Part shown: positions 39,900-48,676 of the stretch, piece by piece
Layout of the letters: each line of letters starts with the position of its first letter
Numbering within the stretch: the first letter of the stretch is position 1
Source of the DNA: CAWFQB01 sp965277875
GTDB taxonomy: Bacteria; Armatimonadota; Chthonomonadetes; Chthonomonadales; Chthonomonadaceae
Length of the DNA: 64,000 nt
NCBI GenBank assembly: GCA_965277875.1
Contig: CBDIDV010000002.1
Span: 4,960,001 to 5,024,000 of the forward strand
Direction of reading: 5' to 3'
Program-made: the position numbers and the translations under genes
Notes under the pieces: model-generated
What the model was told of the DNA's origin: nothing
Database searches by the model: none
Seen by the model: only the letters and a program-made list of their open reading frames with translations

Positions 39900-40009
39900 A
39901 AACTACTTTACCGCGGATTGAGCAGATGAAACGGATAAACGCAGATGATGCCAAAAGATAATCCGCGTTCATCTGTTTCATCTGCTCAATCCGCGGTAAA
40001 GTAGTTTTC
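39898..40009. repeat. Large inverted repeat between recO and the rhamnosidase gene
   Basis: Arms of 35 bp (39898-39932 and 39975-40009) are perfectly complementary. A further 11 of 14 inner positions pair, with a 14-nt loop. It sits between two convergent genes and could terminate both. Motifs resemble those at 18451-18602 and 48576-48672. Confidence 0.93.
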
Positions 40010-40026
40010 CTTCTTACTTTGCCTTC

Positions 40027-42576
40027 TTACAACGGTTTAGGTAAGGGCTTATCCGGGGAGGCGAGCGTCATGGTTCGGGGGCCGACGACATAGACCGTAT
40101 TGCCCGGAACTGTCAGGGTCGCTTTGACGCCTCTGGGAACCGTGACGCGCGCGGCAAGGCCATACGTTTGTTTGTCCACGCGGACGTGCAGATTGCCGTG
40201 GGGCGTGGGAATGTCGCCCTCGGCCCATCGCAGGTCGCCCAGATCGGGCGTGATGTCCACGTTTTTGAAGCCGCCGGTCGTGGGCGTCACGCCCAGGACG
40301 CGCTCGGTCAGCCAGCTTGTCGGCCCCGCCGACCAGCCATGCGCCAGACTGACAAAGTAGCCCGTGCCGTCGTCGGCCTGCAAATGGGAGTGAAAGTCGG
40401 TTTTGACCCAGCGCGGATCGTAGCCTTCCCACCAGCTTGTCGCGCCCTCGTCCAGCATTCCGCCCCAGTATTTACGCAGTACGCCCAGCGTGTCGTTTGT
40501 GTGTCCTGCCATACTCATCGCGTAGATCACGTAGTTGTTGTAGTAGGGCGTGGCGATCATCTGCCAGGCCGGACTTGTCGGGGTAAGAATTTTGTCGTAG
40601 ATGGCCTGCGTCTGCACTTTCGTCGCCACGCCCGCGTAGATCGCCATCGCGTTATCCTGTCGCCGGTCGCTGAACGTATTGGTTTTGGGATCGGCAAGAT
40701 ACTGCTGCGCGGCCTCGGAGAGCGACGTGGCCCACGACGCGTATTTTTTGCCCCCGGCCTGATCGCCCATCTCGTACAGCAGGAACACGGCTTCGCGGGC
40801 TGCTTTCACCATAAACAGATGCGTGGCGGCGCGGGCGCGCGGCCCATCCTTGTTAAAGTCGGGCGCCCAGTCCACGAACGGCCAGGCTTTGTGCAGGTTG
40901 GCGAACACGCCGCGTCCGTCCAGATCGCCCCGCATGTACTCCAGCAGGGAAATCAGGCTGTCGTGCTGCTTGTTAAGGTAGTCGTAATCGCCGATGTGAC
41001 GGTGAAAGTCGGCCAGGCCGCAGATCCATGCGGACGAGTAGCCGGGGATGCCGTTGACGTGCTGGCGCGGCGTGTCCGTATTGGGCGTACCGCCCTGCGC
41101 GTCGTCGCGCAGGCGCTGCATGGTCTGTTCCATCAGAAAGCGGTCGGCAAAGGCCAGGTTGATGACCGCGCCCGAAACGTGCAGGTCGCCCATCCAGCGC
41201 GCCCGGTCACGCTTGGGCGCGTCCCAGATGTCTTCCTGCATACACAGGTGAGCGGTATACGCGCCCGTGTACCAGATGCGCGTGAGCATTTCGTCGGAGC
41301 AGTCGAACGCGCCTACGTACTCAACGGGATAGTATTTGTGATCTAAGGTGACGCGCACCCGGAAGGGTCTGCCTTCGCCCGTCTCGTTTACGGGCAGGGC
41401 AGGGAAGGTCAGGCGGGCGTAGCGGAACGCGCTGTACGGAGTGTTCGCGTTTTGGCCGGGTGTGACATTTAAGGTATGCGCGCCGCCCCACGGGGATTTG
41501 GTCGCTTCTTCCGCGCTTTCGCCCGTGCCGACCACGACCGTAAAGCCGTCTTCACTCGTGTCTGCTTTACTCGCGCCCATTTTGTCTCTGGACACGCTTT
41601 TGTTGGACGCAGTCTTGTTGGACGCGGCCTTGTAGGGAACGCCGCTGATGATGACGCGCCCCGCCACCTCCTGCCCGAAATCTACCAGCACATCGGTCGG
41701 TGAAAGGGGGCGCGACATCGGTGTCAGGGACGGCGGCAGCGTGACCTCGAATGTGCCGATGGCGCGTTCGTCCAGAACGATGCGGCCCGTTCCATTGTGC
41801 GCGTCACTCAGGGCTTTGGGCGCGAGCGTGATGTGGGCGAGGTAGGGGGCGCTGATGTCGTAACCGGGCCAGCCGATCAATCCACCCGCGCCGGCCCACG
41901 GGTTGCTTTCCAGCGGCCCGACGATGTGCGCCGGCTTCCATCCGCCGTCATTAAATGCGGCCTCTGTCCAGCCGACCGGCAGAGTCTGGCTGTCCAGCGG
42001 CGCATGGGAAAACATCTTCCATGCGCCGCCTGTCAGCAGAACAGGGCTGCCATCCACCTCGACACGCGCGACCGCGCCCGCCGCGCCGCCCGCATTAAAC
42101 GCGCGCAGGGCGATGACGTTGGGGCCGGGTTTGAGCAGGCCCGTGATGTCCTGTCGGTGGACATGCTGCCAGACGTTGCCGTCTTTGGGATCCGCAGCGC
42201 TCTTGTCTACCTGCCTGCCGTTGACATACAACGTGAAAAAGTCGTCCACAGTGACGTAGATGATCGCGCTTTTGGGTGGCTGCCCCAGCGAGAAACTGCC
42301 GCGCAGCCCGACTTCCTGATTGTCAACAGTCGTGTCGGCCCATATCCACTGCGCGTCGGGAATGGCAGGACGAGACGCGGGCGCGGCTTTGGGCAGGCGC
42401 AGGCCATACGTGGGGTCGAGCGTAGGCGGGCGCTGCCGGGACGCGCCTTGCCGGGACGTATTCTGCGCCTGTGCGGGCAGGGCCAGCATACAGGCCAGCC
42501 CCATCAGGCTGCCTGTTTTCAGTATATCGGGTGACAAAAACGAGACGCGCTTGTATTTAGTAGTAGAGACCGTCAT
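40027..42576 (-). CDS. GH78-type alpha-L-rhamnosidase
   Basis: An 849-aa secreted glycoside hydrolase. The signal peptide is SLMGLACMLALPAQAQ. An N-terminal beta domain follows (DAQWIWADTTVDNQEVGLRG, then FTLYVNGRQVDKS), as in GH78. The (alpha/alpha)6 catalytic domain has DAPKRDRARWMGDLHVSG and GATSWWEGYDP, both containing conserved acidic residues of rhamnosidases. A C-terminal beta sandwich (GVKATLTVPGNTVYVV) ends the protein. The substrate is probably a rhamnose-containing polysaccharide or plant glycoside outside the cell. Start 42576 has GGAG 7 nt upstream. Confidence 0.88.
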   Translation of the reverse strand: MTVSTTKYKRVSFLSPDILKTGSLMGLACMLALPAQAQNTSRQGASRQRPPTLDPTYGLRLPKAAPASRPAIPDAQWIWADTTVDNQEVGLRGSFSLGQPPKSAIIYVTVDDFFTLYVNGRQVDKSAADPKDGNVWQHVHRQDITGLLKPGPNVIALRAFNAGGAAGAVARVEVDGSPVLLTGGAWKMFSHAPLDSQTLPVGWTEAAFNDGGWKPAHIVGPLESNPWAGAGGLIGWPGYDISAPYLAHITLAPKALSDAHNGTGRIVLDERAIGTFEVTLPPSLTPMSRPLSPTDVLVDFGQEVAGRVIISGVPYKAASNKTASNKSVSRDKMGASKADTSEDGFTVVVGTGESAEEATKSPWGGAHTLNVTPGQNANTPYSAFRYARLTFPALPVNETGEGRPFRVRVTLDHKYYPVEYVGAFDCSDEMLTRIWYTGAYTAHLCMQEDIWDAPKRDRARWMGDLHVSGAVINLAFADRFLMEQTMQRLRDDAQGGTPNTDTPRQHVNGIPGYSSAWICGLADFHRHIGDYDYLNKQHDSLISLLEYMRGDLDGRGVFANLHKAWPFVDWAPDFNKDGPRARAATHLFMVKAAREAVFLLYEMGDQAGGKKYASWATSLSEAAQQYLADPKTNTFSDRRQDNAMAIYAGVATKVQTQAIYDKILTPTSPAWQMIATPYYNNYVIYAMSMAGHTNDTLGVLRKYWGGMLDEGATSWWEGYDPRWVKTDFHSHLQADDGTGYFVSLAHGWSAGPTSWLTERVLGVTPTTGGFKNVDITPDLGDLRWAEGDIPTPHGNLHVRVDKQTYGLAARVTVPRGVKATLTVPGNTVYVVGPRTMTLASPDKPLPKPL

Positions 42577-42598
42577 GAATCGCTCCAAAAGAGGGCTG

Positions 42599-42764
42599 TT
42601 AGCCGCGTGTTGGATACACCCGTTTGAGTAGCCTGCGGCTGGACGGCCACGCGCAGCGAAGGACAAAACGCCCTGCGGACGCAACGCTAGACCTACAGAT
42701 TGGGCGCGTCCGTAGGACGCTTGGCGGAACGCCACTCAGACGGGTGTTTTCAACACGCGGCTAC
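42599..42764. repeat. MITE-like inverted-repeat element, copy 1
   Basis: Terminal arms 42599-42629 and 42734-42764 pair at 27 of 31 positions. The right half shares GGCGGAACGCCACTCAGAC and a following small hairpin (GTGTTttcAACAC) with the element at 60856-61004. It lies directly upstream of the rhamnosidase gene. No coding capacity is supported. Confidence 0.8.
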
Positions 42765-42843
42765 AAATATCGCATGGCAGAGGCTGTACAATCGAATCAT
42801 AATGGTCTTCGGCCAGCAGGGGTTAGTTCGCCGCCGGACAAAC

Positions 42844-42873
42844 AAAACCCTTTGCCGAATGGCAAAGGGTTTT
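42844..42873 (-). terminator. Terminator of the coupled membrane-protein operon
   Basis: AAAACCCTTTGCC and GGCAAAGGGTTTT form a 13-bp stem with loop GAAT. On the minus strand the stem ends in TTTTGTTTG, just after the stop of the 42899-43684 gene. Confidence 0.85.
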
Positions 42874-42898
42874 GCGGGGTTTGGGCCGTGTGGGCCGT

Positions 42899-43684
42899 TT
42901 AGTGCATCATCTGCAATTCTTTGTGCGCGTCAATGCCCTGCGTCATCACGGCGATGGCGTGGCGGGCCTTCTTCTCTTCGGGTGTCAGGTCGGTGGCCGT
43001 GGCGAGGCGGTGAACCCGCTTCTGCACGTCCAGAAGGGACTCCAGCGCCTTGTCTATCTGTGTGCCGACCGCTTCGCCATTGGCGGGCTTTTCGCGAATG
43101 TAGGTCATCAGGGTCTGCTTCAGACCCTCCCCGACCTGCTTCACCTGCGCGGGATCGTTGCCCGATGTCAGCAGACCCTTCACTTGATCCTTGTTGGCAT
43201 CCAGATAGCTATCCAGGGCGCCTCCCAACTGCGTGGTGGTTTCCTGGCAGTATTTGTTCAGGTCGGCCTCGACGCGGTCAGCAAGCTGCATCCGGTACTT
43301 AGGCAGTTCTTCCAGGGCGCTGTCGGGGATTTTGGCGATGAACTCCGGGATCTTCTGCTTGATCTGGCTGGTCATTTCCGGGGCGTGGTCGTTGACCTGC
43401 GACATCAGCATACCGTCGGCGATCTCCGCGGCGGCATGTGGCTCCAGTTGACGCGTAAACCCGGATACCAGTGAATAGATTATTATGCTCGGTATCACCA
43501 GAATCAGGACGCTGGCGATCTGCGTCAGTCGCAGAGACGCACGGGCCTTTTGCAGTTCCGTGCTGATGTAGCTTTCAGCCGTAGAGGCCGAGGCTGAATC
43601 CGACTCGACTACGACCGCGCCGCCGTGCGGGCGGGGGTACTGCGGATCGGTGGGTTCAGGATTGGACGGGGTGCCGCTCGTCAT
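42899..43684 (-). CDS. Single-pass membrane protein with large helical extracytoplasmic domain
   Basis: A 261-aa protein: a disordered N-terminus, one transmembrane helix (SVLILVIPSIIIYSLVSGF, about residues 58-76), then a helical domain with many Lys/Glu/Gln (VNDHAPEMTSQIKQKIPEFI). Its start codon overlaps the stop of the upstream gene by one base (TAATG), so the two are translationally coupled. No family is recognised. The partner has the same topology, suggesting a hetero-oligomer. Confidence 0.7.
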   Translation of the reverse strand: MTSGTPSNPEPTDPQYPRPHGGAVVVESDSASASTAESYISTELQKARASLRLTQIASVLILVIPSIIIYSLVSGFTRQLEPHAAAEIADGMLMSQVNDHAPEMTSQIKQKIPEFIAKIPDSALEELPKYRMQLADRVEADLNKYCQETTTQLGGALDSYLDANKDQVKGLLTSGNDPAQVKQVGEGLKQTLMTYIREKPANGEAVGTQIDKALESLLDVQKRVHRLATATDLTPEEKKARHAIAVMTQGIDAHKELQMMH

Positions 43685-44412
43685 TATTTTTTCTCCTTGC
43701 CGCCGGACTGCGTGGCTGTTTTGCCGCTGTCGGCGGGCTGCAGGCTTTTCAGATCTTCGCGGGCGATGTCAAACAGTTCCAGGCCCATTTCCCAGCTTGG
43801 CGTCTCGCCTTTGATATTAGGGGCTTCGGAGGTTTGTATCAGGGTCAGGTCGGTGACGATGCTGTCGAGCGCCTGCTTATGCGACGCAAACAGCGAGTCG
43901 TTAATGTCGGCCACCTGCGCCTGCGCCTCCTGGGTCAAGTTCGCCATCAGGCCATTCAGTTGTGTCTCATTGGCTTCGGGGAACATGGCGCGCACTTTTT
44001 TATCACGGTCTTTGATGGCCGCGTTGAAGGTCTGGTCGAAGACTTTGTTGCCTCGCTGCGTCAGATCGTCACTGAGCATTTTCAGTTGATTCAGGGACGC
44101 CTTGACGAGTTCCGGTGTGCGGGCATTGAGTTTCTGGGCCTCGGCCCCGTAGTCCACGCCCCGGACGCCTTCCAACCCGGCCTGCTCGATGGTCGGGATC
44201 GCGTTCTTCTGGACGCGCTGGCTCAAATCCTCCTGAAAGGCCGTCTGGGTGGGGCCGGGCTGTGCGAGGCCGTTGATGGCTCCTTTGAGCGACAGCAGGT
44301 TTGCGATAATAAAAACGGCGAGCAGAACGGTCGCGCCCAGCGACCACATCCGCTTCTGCGCCTTGATTGCTTCCAACTCTCGAATTTGCTGGCTGACGGG
44401 TTCCGTCGGCAT
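43684..44412 (-). CDS. Single-pass membrane protein, partner of the next gene
   Basis: A 242-aa protein with a short cytoplasmic N-terminus, one helix at about residues 26-43 (ATVLLAVFIIANLLSLKGAI) and an all-helical extracytoplasmic domain (NQLKMLSDDLTQRGNKVFDQ). The C-terminus is basic (GGKEKK). Topology and composition match the neighbour it overlaps. Five copies of a 14-15-bp repeat lie in its upstream region. Confidence 0.7.
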   Translation of the reverse strand: MPTEPVSQQIRELEAIKAQKRMWSLGATVLLAVFIIANLLSLKGAINGLAQPGPTQTAFQEDLSQRVQKNAIPTIEQAGLEGVRGVDYGAEAQKLNARTPELVKASLNQLKMLSDDLTQRGNKVFDQTFNAAIKDRDKKVRAMFPEANETQLNGLMANLTQEAQAQVADINDSLFASHKQALDSIVTDLTLIQTSEAPNIKGETPSWEMGLELFDIAREDLKSLQPADSGKTATQSGGKEKK

Positions 44413-44478
44413 GGCAGTATCCCCTTCTGATCCTCTGATCCTGGCGCGGCTTACAGCGTACTGCTTGGCTCAACTTAC

Positions 44479-44550
44479 ATCTGGCTAACTCAATCTGGCT
44501 AACTCAATGTGGTTAACTTGATCCGGTTCAACTCAATCTGGCTGAACTCA
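44479..44550. repeat. Five tandem 14-15-bp units upstream of the coupled membrane-protein operon
   Basis: Units ATCTGGCTAACTCA (twice), ATGTGGTTAACTTG, ATCCGGTTCAACTCA and ATCTGGCTGAACTCA. They occupy the likely promoter region of the minus-strand gene starting at 44412. The rest of the 44413-44899 gap has no convincing gene. Confidence 0.85.
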
Positions 44551-44753
44551 ATGGAACGATCACTCGCAACAGGACGAAATTTCCCGGCTTCCCGACTCCC
44601 GACTTTACCGAACTGACAGCCAACTGACACATACGAGCGGAGTATTGTTCCGCAAGAATAACAGGGACAGCAGGCGCATAGGAGGCGTTGGGGAGGTGAA
44701 AACGGGATAAAAGCGCAGCATGACGCAAATCAACACTCAATCTGCCGGTACGT

Positions 44754-44810
44754 AAAAAAGACAGTGTTCTGGACTTGCGGCGAGTACCTTTGTTTCCAGA
44801 ACACTGTCTT
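44754..44810 (-). terminator. Terminator of the lytic transglycosylase gene
   Basis: A perfect 15-bp stem (44758-44772 with 44796-44810) has a 23-nt loop and is followed on the minus strand by a run of T (plus-strand A 44754-44757). Confidence 0.7.
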
Positions 44811-44899
44811 GCTGATTCCGTGCCGAAATTGTGGCAGTCGTTCTGCTGGTATATTGAACGAAAGGCTGTGAGAATCCTGCCCGGCATATTTATTTGCAA

Positions 44900-46093
44900 T
44901 TATTCGGGTGGAAGTCCGCAGAACTGCCGATATAGCCGCACCACGCGCTTTACGTAGCCCTGCGTTTCTTTGTAGGGAGGCACGCCCTTGTACTTCTTGA
45001 CCGCGCCCGGCCCGGCGTTGTAGGTCGCCATTGCCAGGCGGATCTGCTCGATGGAAAGTGTGCCGTCCGCGCCGCCCAGGCTGGCGAAACTGTTCAGGTC
45101 GGAGCGCAGGTTGGCGATGCTGCCGTACAGGTTGTCGCGAATGTCGTAGCCGCTGCTCAGGTGCAGTCCCTTGACCTCATCGGGCATTAGCTGCCCCAGG
45201 CCCATCGCGCCCGAATGACTCGTGGACAGCGGATCGAAATCGGACTCGGCGATGATCATGGCCGTGACAAGGCGCGGGTCTACCTCATGCTCATCGGAGA
45301 ACTTGAGCAGATAGAACGCGATCTGTCCCGCCATGTTCGCGCCCAATTTGCGGTTATGGTTAAGAATGAAGTTGAAGTAGGCGGGATACCAGTCACGGAC
45401 GCGCGGGCCGAGCGTGCCGCCGTAATCGGGCGCGCTGACAGGAGACTGCGGGGCGCGGACATAGCCGCCGCGCGAGGGCGAAACGGCGCTTGCGCGGGAC
45501 GCGGAGCGCACCACCTGCTGATGCCACTGCTCCCGTTCCTGCCGCTTCAGTTCCTCTTTGCGGGCCTTATACGCGGCCTGCGCGTCAATCATGTTTTCCT
45601 GCGCGGCCACTTCGCTTTCGTTCGCCACAGCCAGCACGACAAGGGGAACCACATTGCCGCTGCCGCCCTGCCCGACGCGCACCAGTACGCGGACGCGGGG
45701 CGTAGTCATGTCGCGTATGGGGCCTCCCTCACTGGTCGGCACTTCCAGGGTCGGGGCGTCCACGCCGTCCATATTGAGCATTACGGACAGGCTGCCCGGC
45801 CCCTCGGCCACGCCGCCCACCGTGCCGCGCAGTTCGAGGACATGTCCCACGTAGCGGGCCGCATCGGTCTGCACCAGGGCATAGGAAAGTTTAGGGTCGC
45901 AATGCGTTTCACGGCGTAGTTGGAGGTAGCGCGTGCCGCTGCTGGCTGTGCTTTGTATGGGCGCCGTCAGGCAGGACAAGCCCACGCCGAGACCAAGTGC
46001 GGCAGGCAGAACGGATGCGCGCAGCGAATGCCGATGATAACAGGACAGGCCGAACCGTTGGAACAATCGAAACACAGGCAAAACCTTTCGCAT
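44900..46093 (-). CDS. Lytic transglycosylase (SLT/GH23-type)
   Basis: A 397-aa protein with an N-terminal signal segment (SVLPAALGLGVGLSCLTAP). A Sec-exported region of unknown fold comes first (VLELRGTVGGVAEGPGSL), then a charged helix. The catalytic SLT domain follows at about residues 265-390: AMIIAESDFDPLSTSHSGAM contains the catalytic Glu, followed by GLGQLMPD and MATYNAGPGAVKKY. It cleaves peptidoglycan between MurNAc and GlcNAc. Met at 46093 is the preferred start; 46129 extends it. tRNA-Ser lies just upstream on the same strand. Confidence 0.9.
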   Translation of the reverse strand: MRKVLPVFRLFQRFGLSCYHRHSLRASVLPAALGLGVGLSCLTAPIQSTASSGTRYLQLRRETHCDPKLSYALVQTDAARYVGHVLELRGTVGGVAEGPGSLSVMLNMDGVDAPTLEVPTSEGGPIRDMTTPRVRVLVRVGQGGSGNVVPLVVLAVANESEVAAQENMIDAQAAYKARKEELKRQEREQWHQQVVRSASRASAVSPSRGGYVRAPQSPVSAPDYGGTLGPRVRDWYPAYFNFILNHNRKLGANMAGQIAFYLLKFSDEHEVDPRLVTAMIIAESDFDPLSTSHSGAMGLGQLMPDEVKGLHLSSGYDIRDNLYGSIANLRSDLNSFASLGGADGTLSIEQIRLAMATYNAGPGAVKKYKGVPPYKETQGYVKRVVRLYRQFCGLPPE

Positions 46094-46181
46094 TTGGATG
46101 CAATCGGTGACGATACACGGGATATACACGGGGAAGACGCCTCGCCCGCAGTTACGCGGGCATCATCGGCGGAAGGAGCAA

Positions 46182-46275
46182 CGGAGAGGCCGGGATTCGA
46201 ACCCGGGGTGACGTCTTTGAAGGACACCACAACTCATTAGCAGTGAGCCGCTTTCGACCACTCAGCCACCTCTCC
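46182..46275 (-). tRNA. tRNA-Ser (GCT)
   Basis: A 94-nt class II tRNA. The acceptor GGAGAGG/CCTCTCC pairs fully with discriminator G, anticodon loop CTGCTAA carries GCT, a long variable arm is present and the T loop reads GGTTCGAATCC. CCA is not encoded. Confidence 0.95.
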
Positions 46276-46364
46276 AAAACGTTTGTATTATAGCACAGGT
46301 GAAAATAAATTGCAACGGCAAATTTTTTGGCGCGTTTTTCTTTTCAGCAGGCATTCTTTTCAGC

Positions 46365-46394
46365 ACACATTGGAACACATTAGAACACATTGGA
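46365..46394. repeat. Three tandem 10-bp units (ACACATTGGA type)
   Basis: ACACATTGGA, ACACATTAGA and ACACATTGGA run head to tail in the non-coding stretch between tRNA-Ser and the candidate RNA promoter. Confidence 0.8.
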
Positions 46395-46512
46395 ATCGGT
46401 CTTTGTCGCAGTGTTTGTTGGCGCGGAGCGAACGCGCTGTCGTTGCCACGCTCTGCTGACTGCATCGCACTCTTTTACAACTTGCGCTCCCATTCGCTGT
46501 GATGGTCTCGCC

Positions 46513-46541
46513 TTGACGTATGAGTATGCGCGTGATATACT
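46513..46541 (+). promoter_or_regulatory. Sigma-70 type promoter for the candidate RNA at 46548
   Basis: TTGACG (46513-46518) and TATACT (46536-46541) are 17 bp apart. No gene with a start codon follows for 250 bp; a structured non-coding segment follows instead. Confidence 0.7.
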
Positions 46542-46547
46542 AAAACT

Positions 46548-46740
46548 ACAGAAAACAATATTCTGAACAACGCCCCTGCGACAATATTTGCCTGCGACCC
46601 CGGCTTTTACATGGCTGCGAGGATCGGCGAGGCGAAAGGGGCCGCACGCTTGAGGTTCTTGCCTCCCTCCCCAGCGCTGCCGGCGTGCGGCGCGGGCTGG
46701 ATGGGGGCTATTATTTTGCCCGGTGTCTGCCGGGCAGGCT
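46548..46740 (+). ncRNA. Candidate structured RNA with 6S-like architecture
   Basis: After the promoter, GCCTG + CCCGGC (46590-46594, 46599-46604) pairs with GCCGGG + CAGGC (46729-46739), closing the segment. An apical stem GCCGCACGC (46641-46649) pairs with GCGTGCGGC (46683-46691). The two stems are separated by unpaired stretches of about 36 nt on both sides. This closing stem, large internal bubble and apical stem is the plan of 6S RNA, although no family-level sequence match was tested. A leader of the 46800 gene is the alternative. Confidence 0.5.
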
Positions 46741-46799
46741 GAAGAGTTCACAATGAACGCTTCGGAGCCTTACAAGCATTTGCAAGAAAGAGGATCTTC

Positions 46800-47009
46800 A
46801 TGGCATCAGGAGAAATCCCCATAACCTGTCCCGGATGCGGACAGCGCACTTTGCTTCCCGTGGCCGCTGTGCGCCGCGACAACTATCACTGTTCCAAGTG
46901 CTTTGAGAAAGTGCCGATGAGCGGCCTGCGTACCACGTCCGGCGACAACGACAGCCGCCCGCAGCCCGCCCGTCCCAAGAAGAGCAGCAAGACCGGCAGG
47001 CGGTACTAA
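46800..47009 (+). CDS. Small zinc-ribbon protein
   Basis: A 69-aa protein with two CxxC pairs (TCPGCGQ and HCSKCF) about 20 residues apart, forming a zinc ribbon, then a basic tail (RPKKSSKTGRRY). Function is unknown; such proteins often bind RNA, DNA or partner enzymes. AGAGGAT precedes the ATG. It follows the candidate structured RNA and may be read from the same promoter. Confidence 0.75.
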   Translation: MASGEIPITCPGCGQRTLLPVAAVRRDNYHCSKCFEKVPMSGLRTTSGDNDSRPQPARPKKSSKTGRRY

Positions 47010-47072
47010 GATCATCCCCGGTCTGTCTGCGGTAAGTATTTCGTGTGTTTCCGGTGAAACAAGACCGAACAA

Positions 47073-47110
47073 CAGCGGAGGGAAAGCATCGCGCTTTCCC
47101 TCCGCTGTTT
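47073..47110 (+). terminator. Bidirectional terminator hairpin
   Basis: CAGCGGAGGGAAAGC (47073-47087) and GCTTTCCCTCCGCTG (47093-47107) form a perfect 15-bp stem with loop ATCGC. It sits between the convergent zinc-ribbon and anti-sigma genes. Confidence 0.85.
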
Positions 47111-47139
47111 GCGTTTCGGCATAAGTACGCCGCGGTGAG

Positions 47140-48531
47140 CTATGGACGCGGCGCGGGATTCTCCGGCTGCAAGCGCACGAGGATCGTTACCATAGCAGTT
47201 TGTTTGCTTGGCGCGGCGGGTTCCGCCTCAAATACACGCGCAGGCATCGGATAGGGGCGCGTTACGACTGCGTCCGCCTTCAGGTCGTGAACGGCGTTGA
47301 TCTCTTCACTTTTTGTGTGCGCTGCGGCTCCCGCAGACTTCCCCATGTGACTGAGATACGCCTCGAATCCGGCGGCGCGCTGAACGGGAACCCGCAGGCG
47401 CATTATGGCGGCGGTCTGTGGAGCGGGCAGTGCGGGGGCCGGGGCGGCGGAACCGCCGCCTGTCGCGGTATGCGCGTCGTAGGCGCTGCGTACCGCGTCG
47501 CTCGCCCCATCAGGAGATTGCAGGGCTGCCGCTGTCTTGATCGTTTTGGACGGCATCAATGTTACCTGCGCGCCCGCCTGCTCGGCCCATTTTCGCACCT
47601 GCCGACTGGCCTCGGAAACATCGGCGACCGCTACGGACATTTGCATCGGAACGGTCGCGGCCATTTTGACAGACGGAATAGAAGGATGAATGCTTGCAGA
47701 CGCCTGGACTGCGCCCGCCGCCTGCCGCTTTTCGCGCAGTCTGTCCGGGAGAATGGTCGCGGCGATGCGATCCGCCGCTGCGCTGGTCGGGTCGGTGTAG
47801 GCCGTTTGTGGGCTTGCCTCTGTCTGGGAAGCGCCTTCATTGTTTGTGCCATCCGCGCCTGTCGGCGTAGAATGTTGAGCCGCGCCCGTGTCCGCGCCTG
47901 CTCCCGCTTTGCCCTCGACTTGCGTCGTCGTGTCGGGCGCAAAAGGATCGGGTTGTGGCTGGAAGGGGGAGAGGGCCGATCTCTGCACGTTGCTGGAGGA
48001 AGCAACTGAGGAAGCAACCATTAGTGTGTTATGGGTCGCGGACGGGCCGGTTGCGACACCCTGCGCCACGGCAGGCGCAGGATTGCCGCCGCCCGCCGCA
48101 CCTGCGCGTCCATATCTTGCCAGCGCGAACGCGCCGACCATCAGCAGCAGGGCGCACAGGCCCATTGCCGCGCCCAGAGGACGGCGGGAAAGCGCGGCGA
48201 GCGAACGCGCATCAACAGGCCGGAAGCGAGACGCGGCGGGAGCAGGAACAGGAGGCGCGGCAGGCAGGCTCGCCAGAATGCGGGCGCGCAGGTGAGAACC
48301 GGGCAGCGCCTGATCCAGGTGCTGCACCTGCCGGCCCAGATGTTCCAGACGCCGCATCTCGTCCCGGCAGGACGCGCACCGCTCCACATGGCGGGCCGTC
48401 AGCCACCGGGGCAGGCTGCTGAGTTCCCCGTCGAGGTACGCTTTCAGGTCGGCGCGAACGCTGTGCTGCGCGCTTCCTTTTTCTGCCGCCTTCTGCGCTT
48501 CGGGCGGATGCTCCTGTGGTGTTTGCTTCAT
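47140..48531 (-). CDS. Anti-sigma factor (ZAS zinc-binding N-terminus) with DUF4349-like tail
   Basis: A 463-aa membrane protein. The N-terminal anti-sigma domain has the H-x3-C-x2-C zinc motif in ARHVERCASCRDEM. One transmembrane helix (AMGLCALLLMVGAFALARY) is at about residues 120-140. The extracytoplasmic part ends with a region of DUF4349-like character (MSVAVADVSEASRQVRKWAE, then LRVPVQRAAGFEAYLSHMG). It should hold the ECF sigma factor encoded just upstream until a signal arrives. The hairpin repeat at 48576-48672 lies between the two genes. Confidence 0.88.
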   Translation of the reverse strand: MKQTPQEHPPEAQKAAEKGSAQHSVRADLKAYLDGELSSLPRWLTARHVERCASCRDEMRRLEHLGRQVQHLDQALPGSHLRARILASLPAAPPVPAPAASRFRPVDARSLAALSRRPLGAAMGLCALLLMVGAFALARYGRAGAAGGGNPAPAVAQGVATGPSATHNTLMVASSVASSSNVQRSALSPFQPQPDPFAPDTTTQVEGKAGAGADTGAAQHSTPTGADGTNNEGASQTEASPQTAYTDPTSAAADRIAATILPDRLREKRQAAGAVQASASIHPSIPSVKMAATVPMQMSVAVADVSEASRQVRKWAEQAGAQVTLMPSKTIKTAAALQSPDGASDAVRSAYDAHTATGGGSAAPAPALPAPQTAAIMRLRVPVQRAAGFEAYLSHMGKSAGAAAHTKSEEINAVHDLKADAVVTRPYPMPARVFEAEPAAPSKQTAMVTILVRLQPENPAPRP

Positions 48532-48575
48532 GATTCTCTGTCCTGCTCTCGCTCTTATTGGACTTATGCTTTTTT

Positions 48576-48672
48576 GTCTTGAACTCGGATTATGCGGATT
48601 ATCAGGATGGACAGGAGTGGACGGCGCGTAATCCTGTCCATCATCTTAATCCGTGTAATCCGAGTTCAAGAC
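48576..48672. repeat. Imperfect inverted repeat between sigma and anti-sigma genes
   Basis: Two 41-bp arms (48576-48616 and 48632-48672) pair at about 35 positions, with a 15-bp centre. Units of GGATTA type resemble the elements at 18451 and 39898. Its right arm ends 5 bp before the sigma factor stop. Confidence 0.85.
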
Positions 48673-48676
48673 TGCT

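Noticed and set aside
44528..44899. Possible 123-aa gene on the minus strand
   Set aside because: It overlaps the tandem repeat and terminator region, has no ribosome site and no plausible fold.
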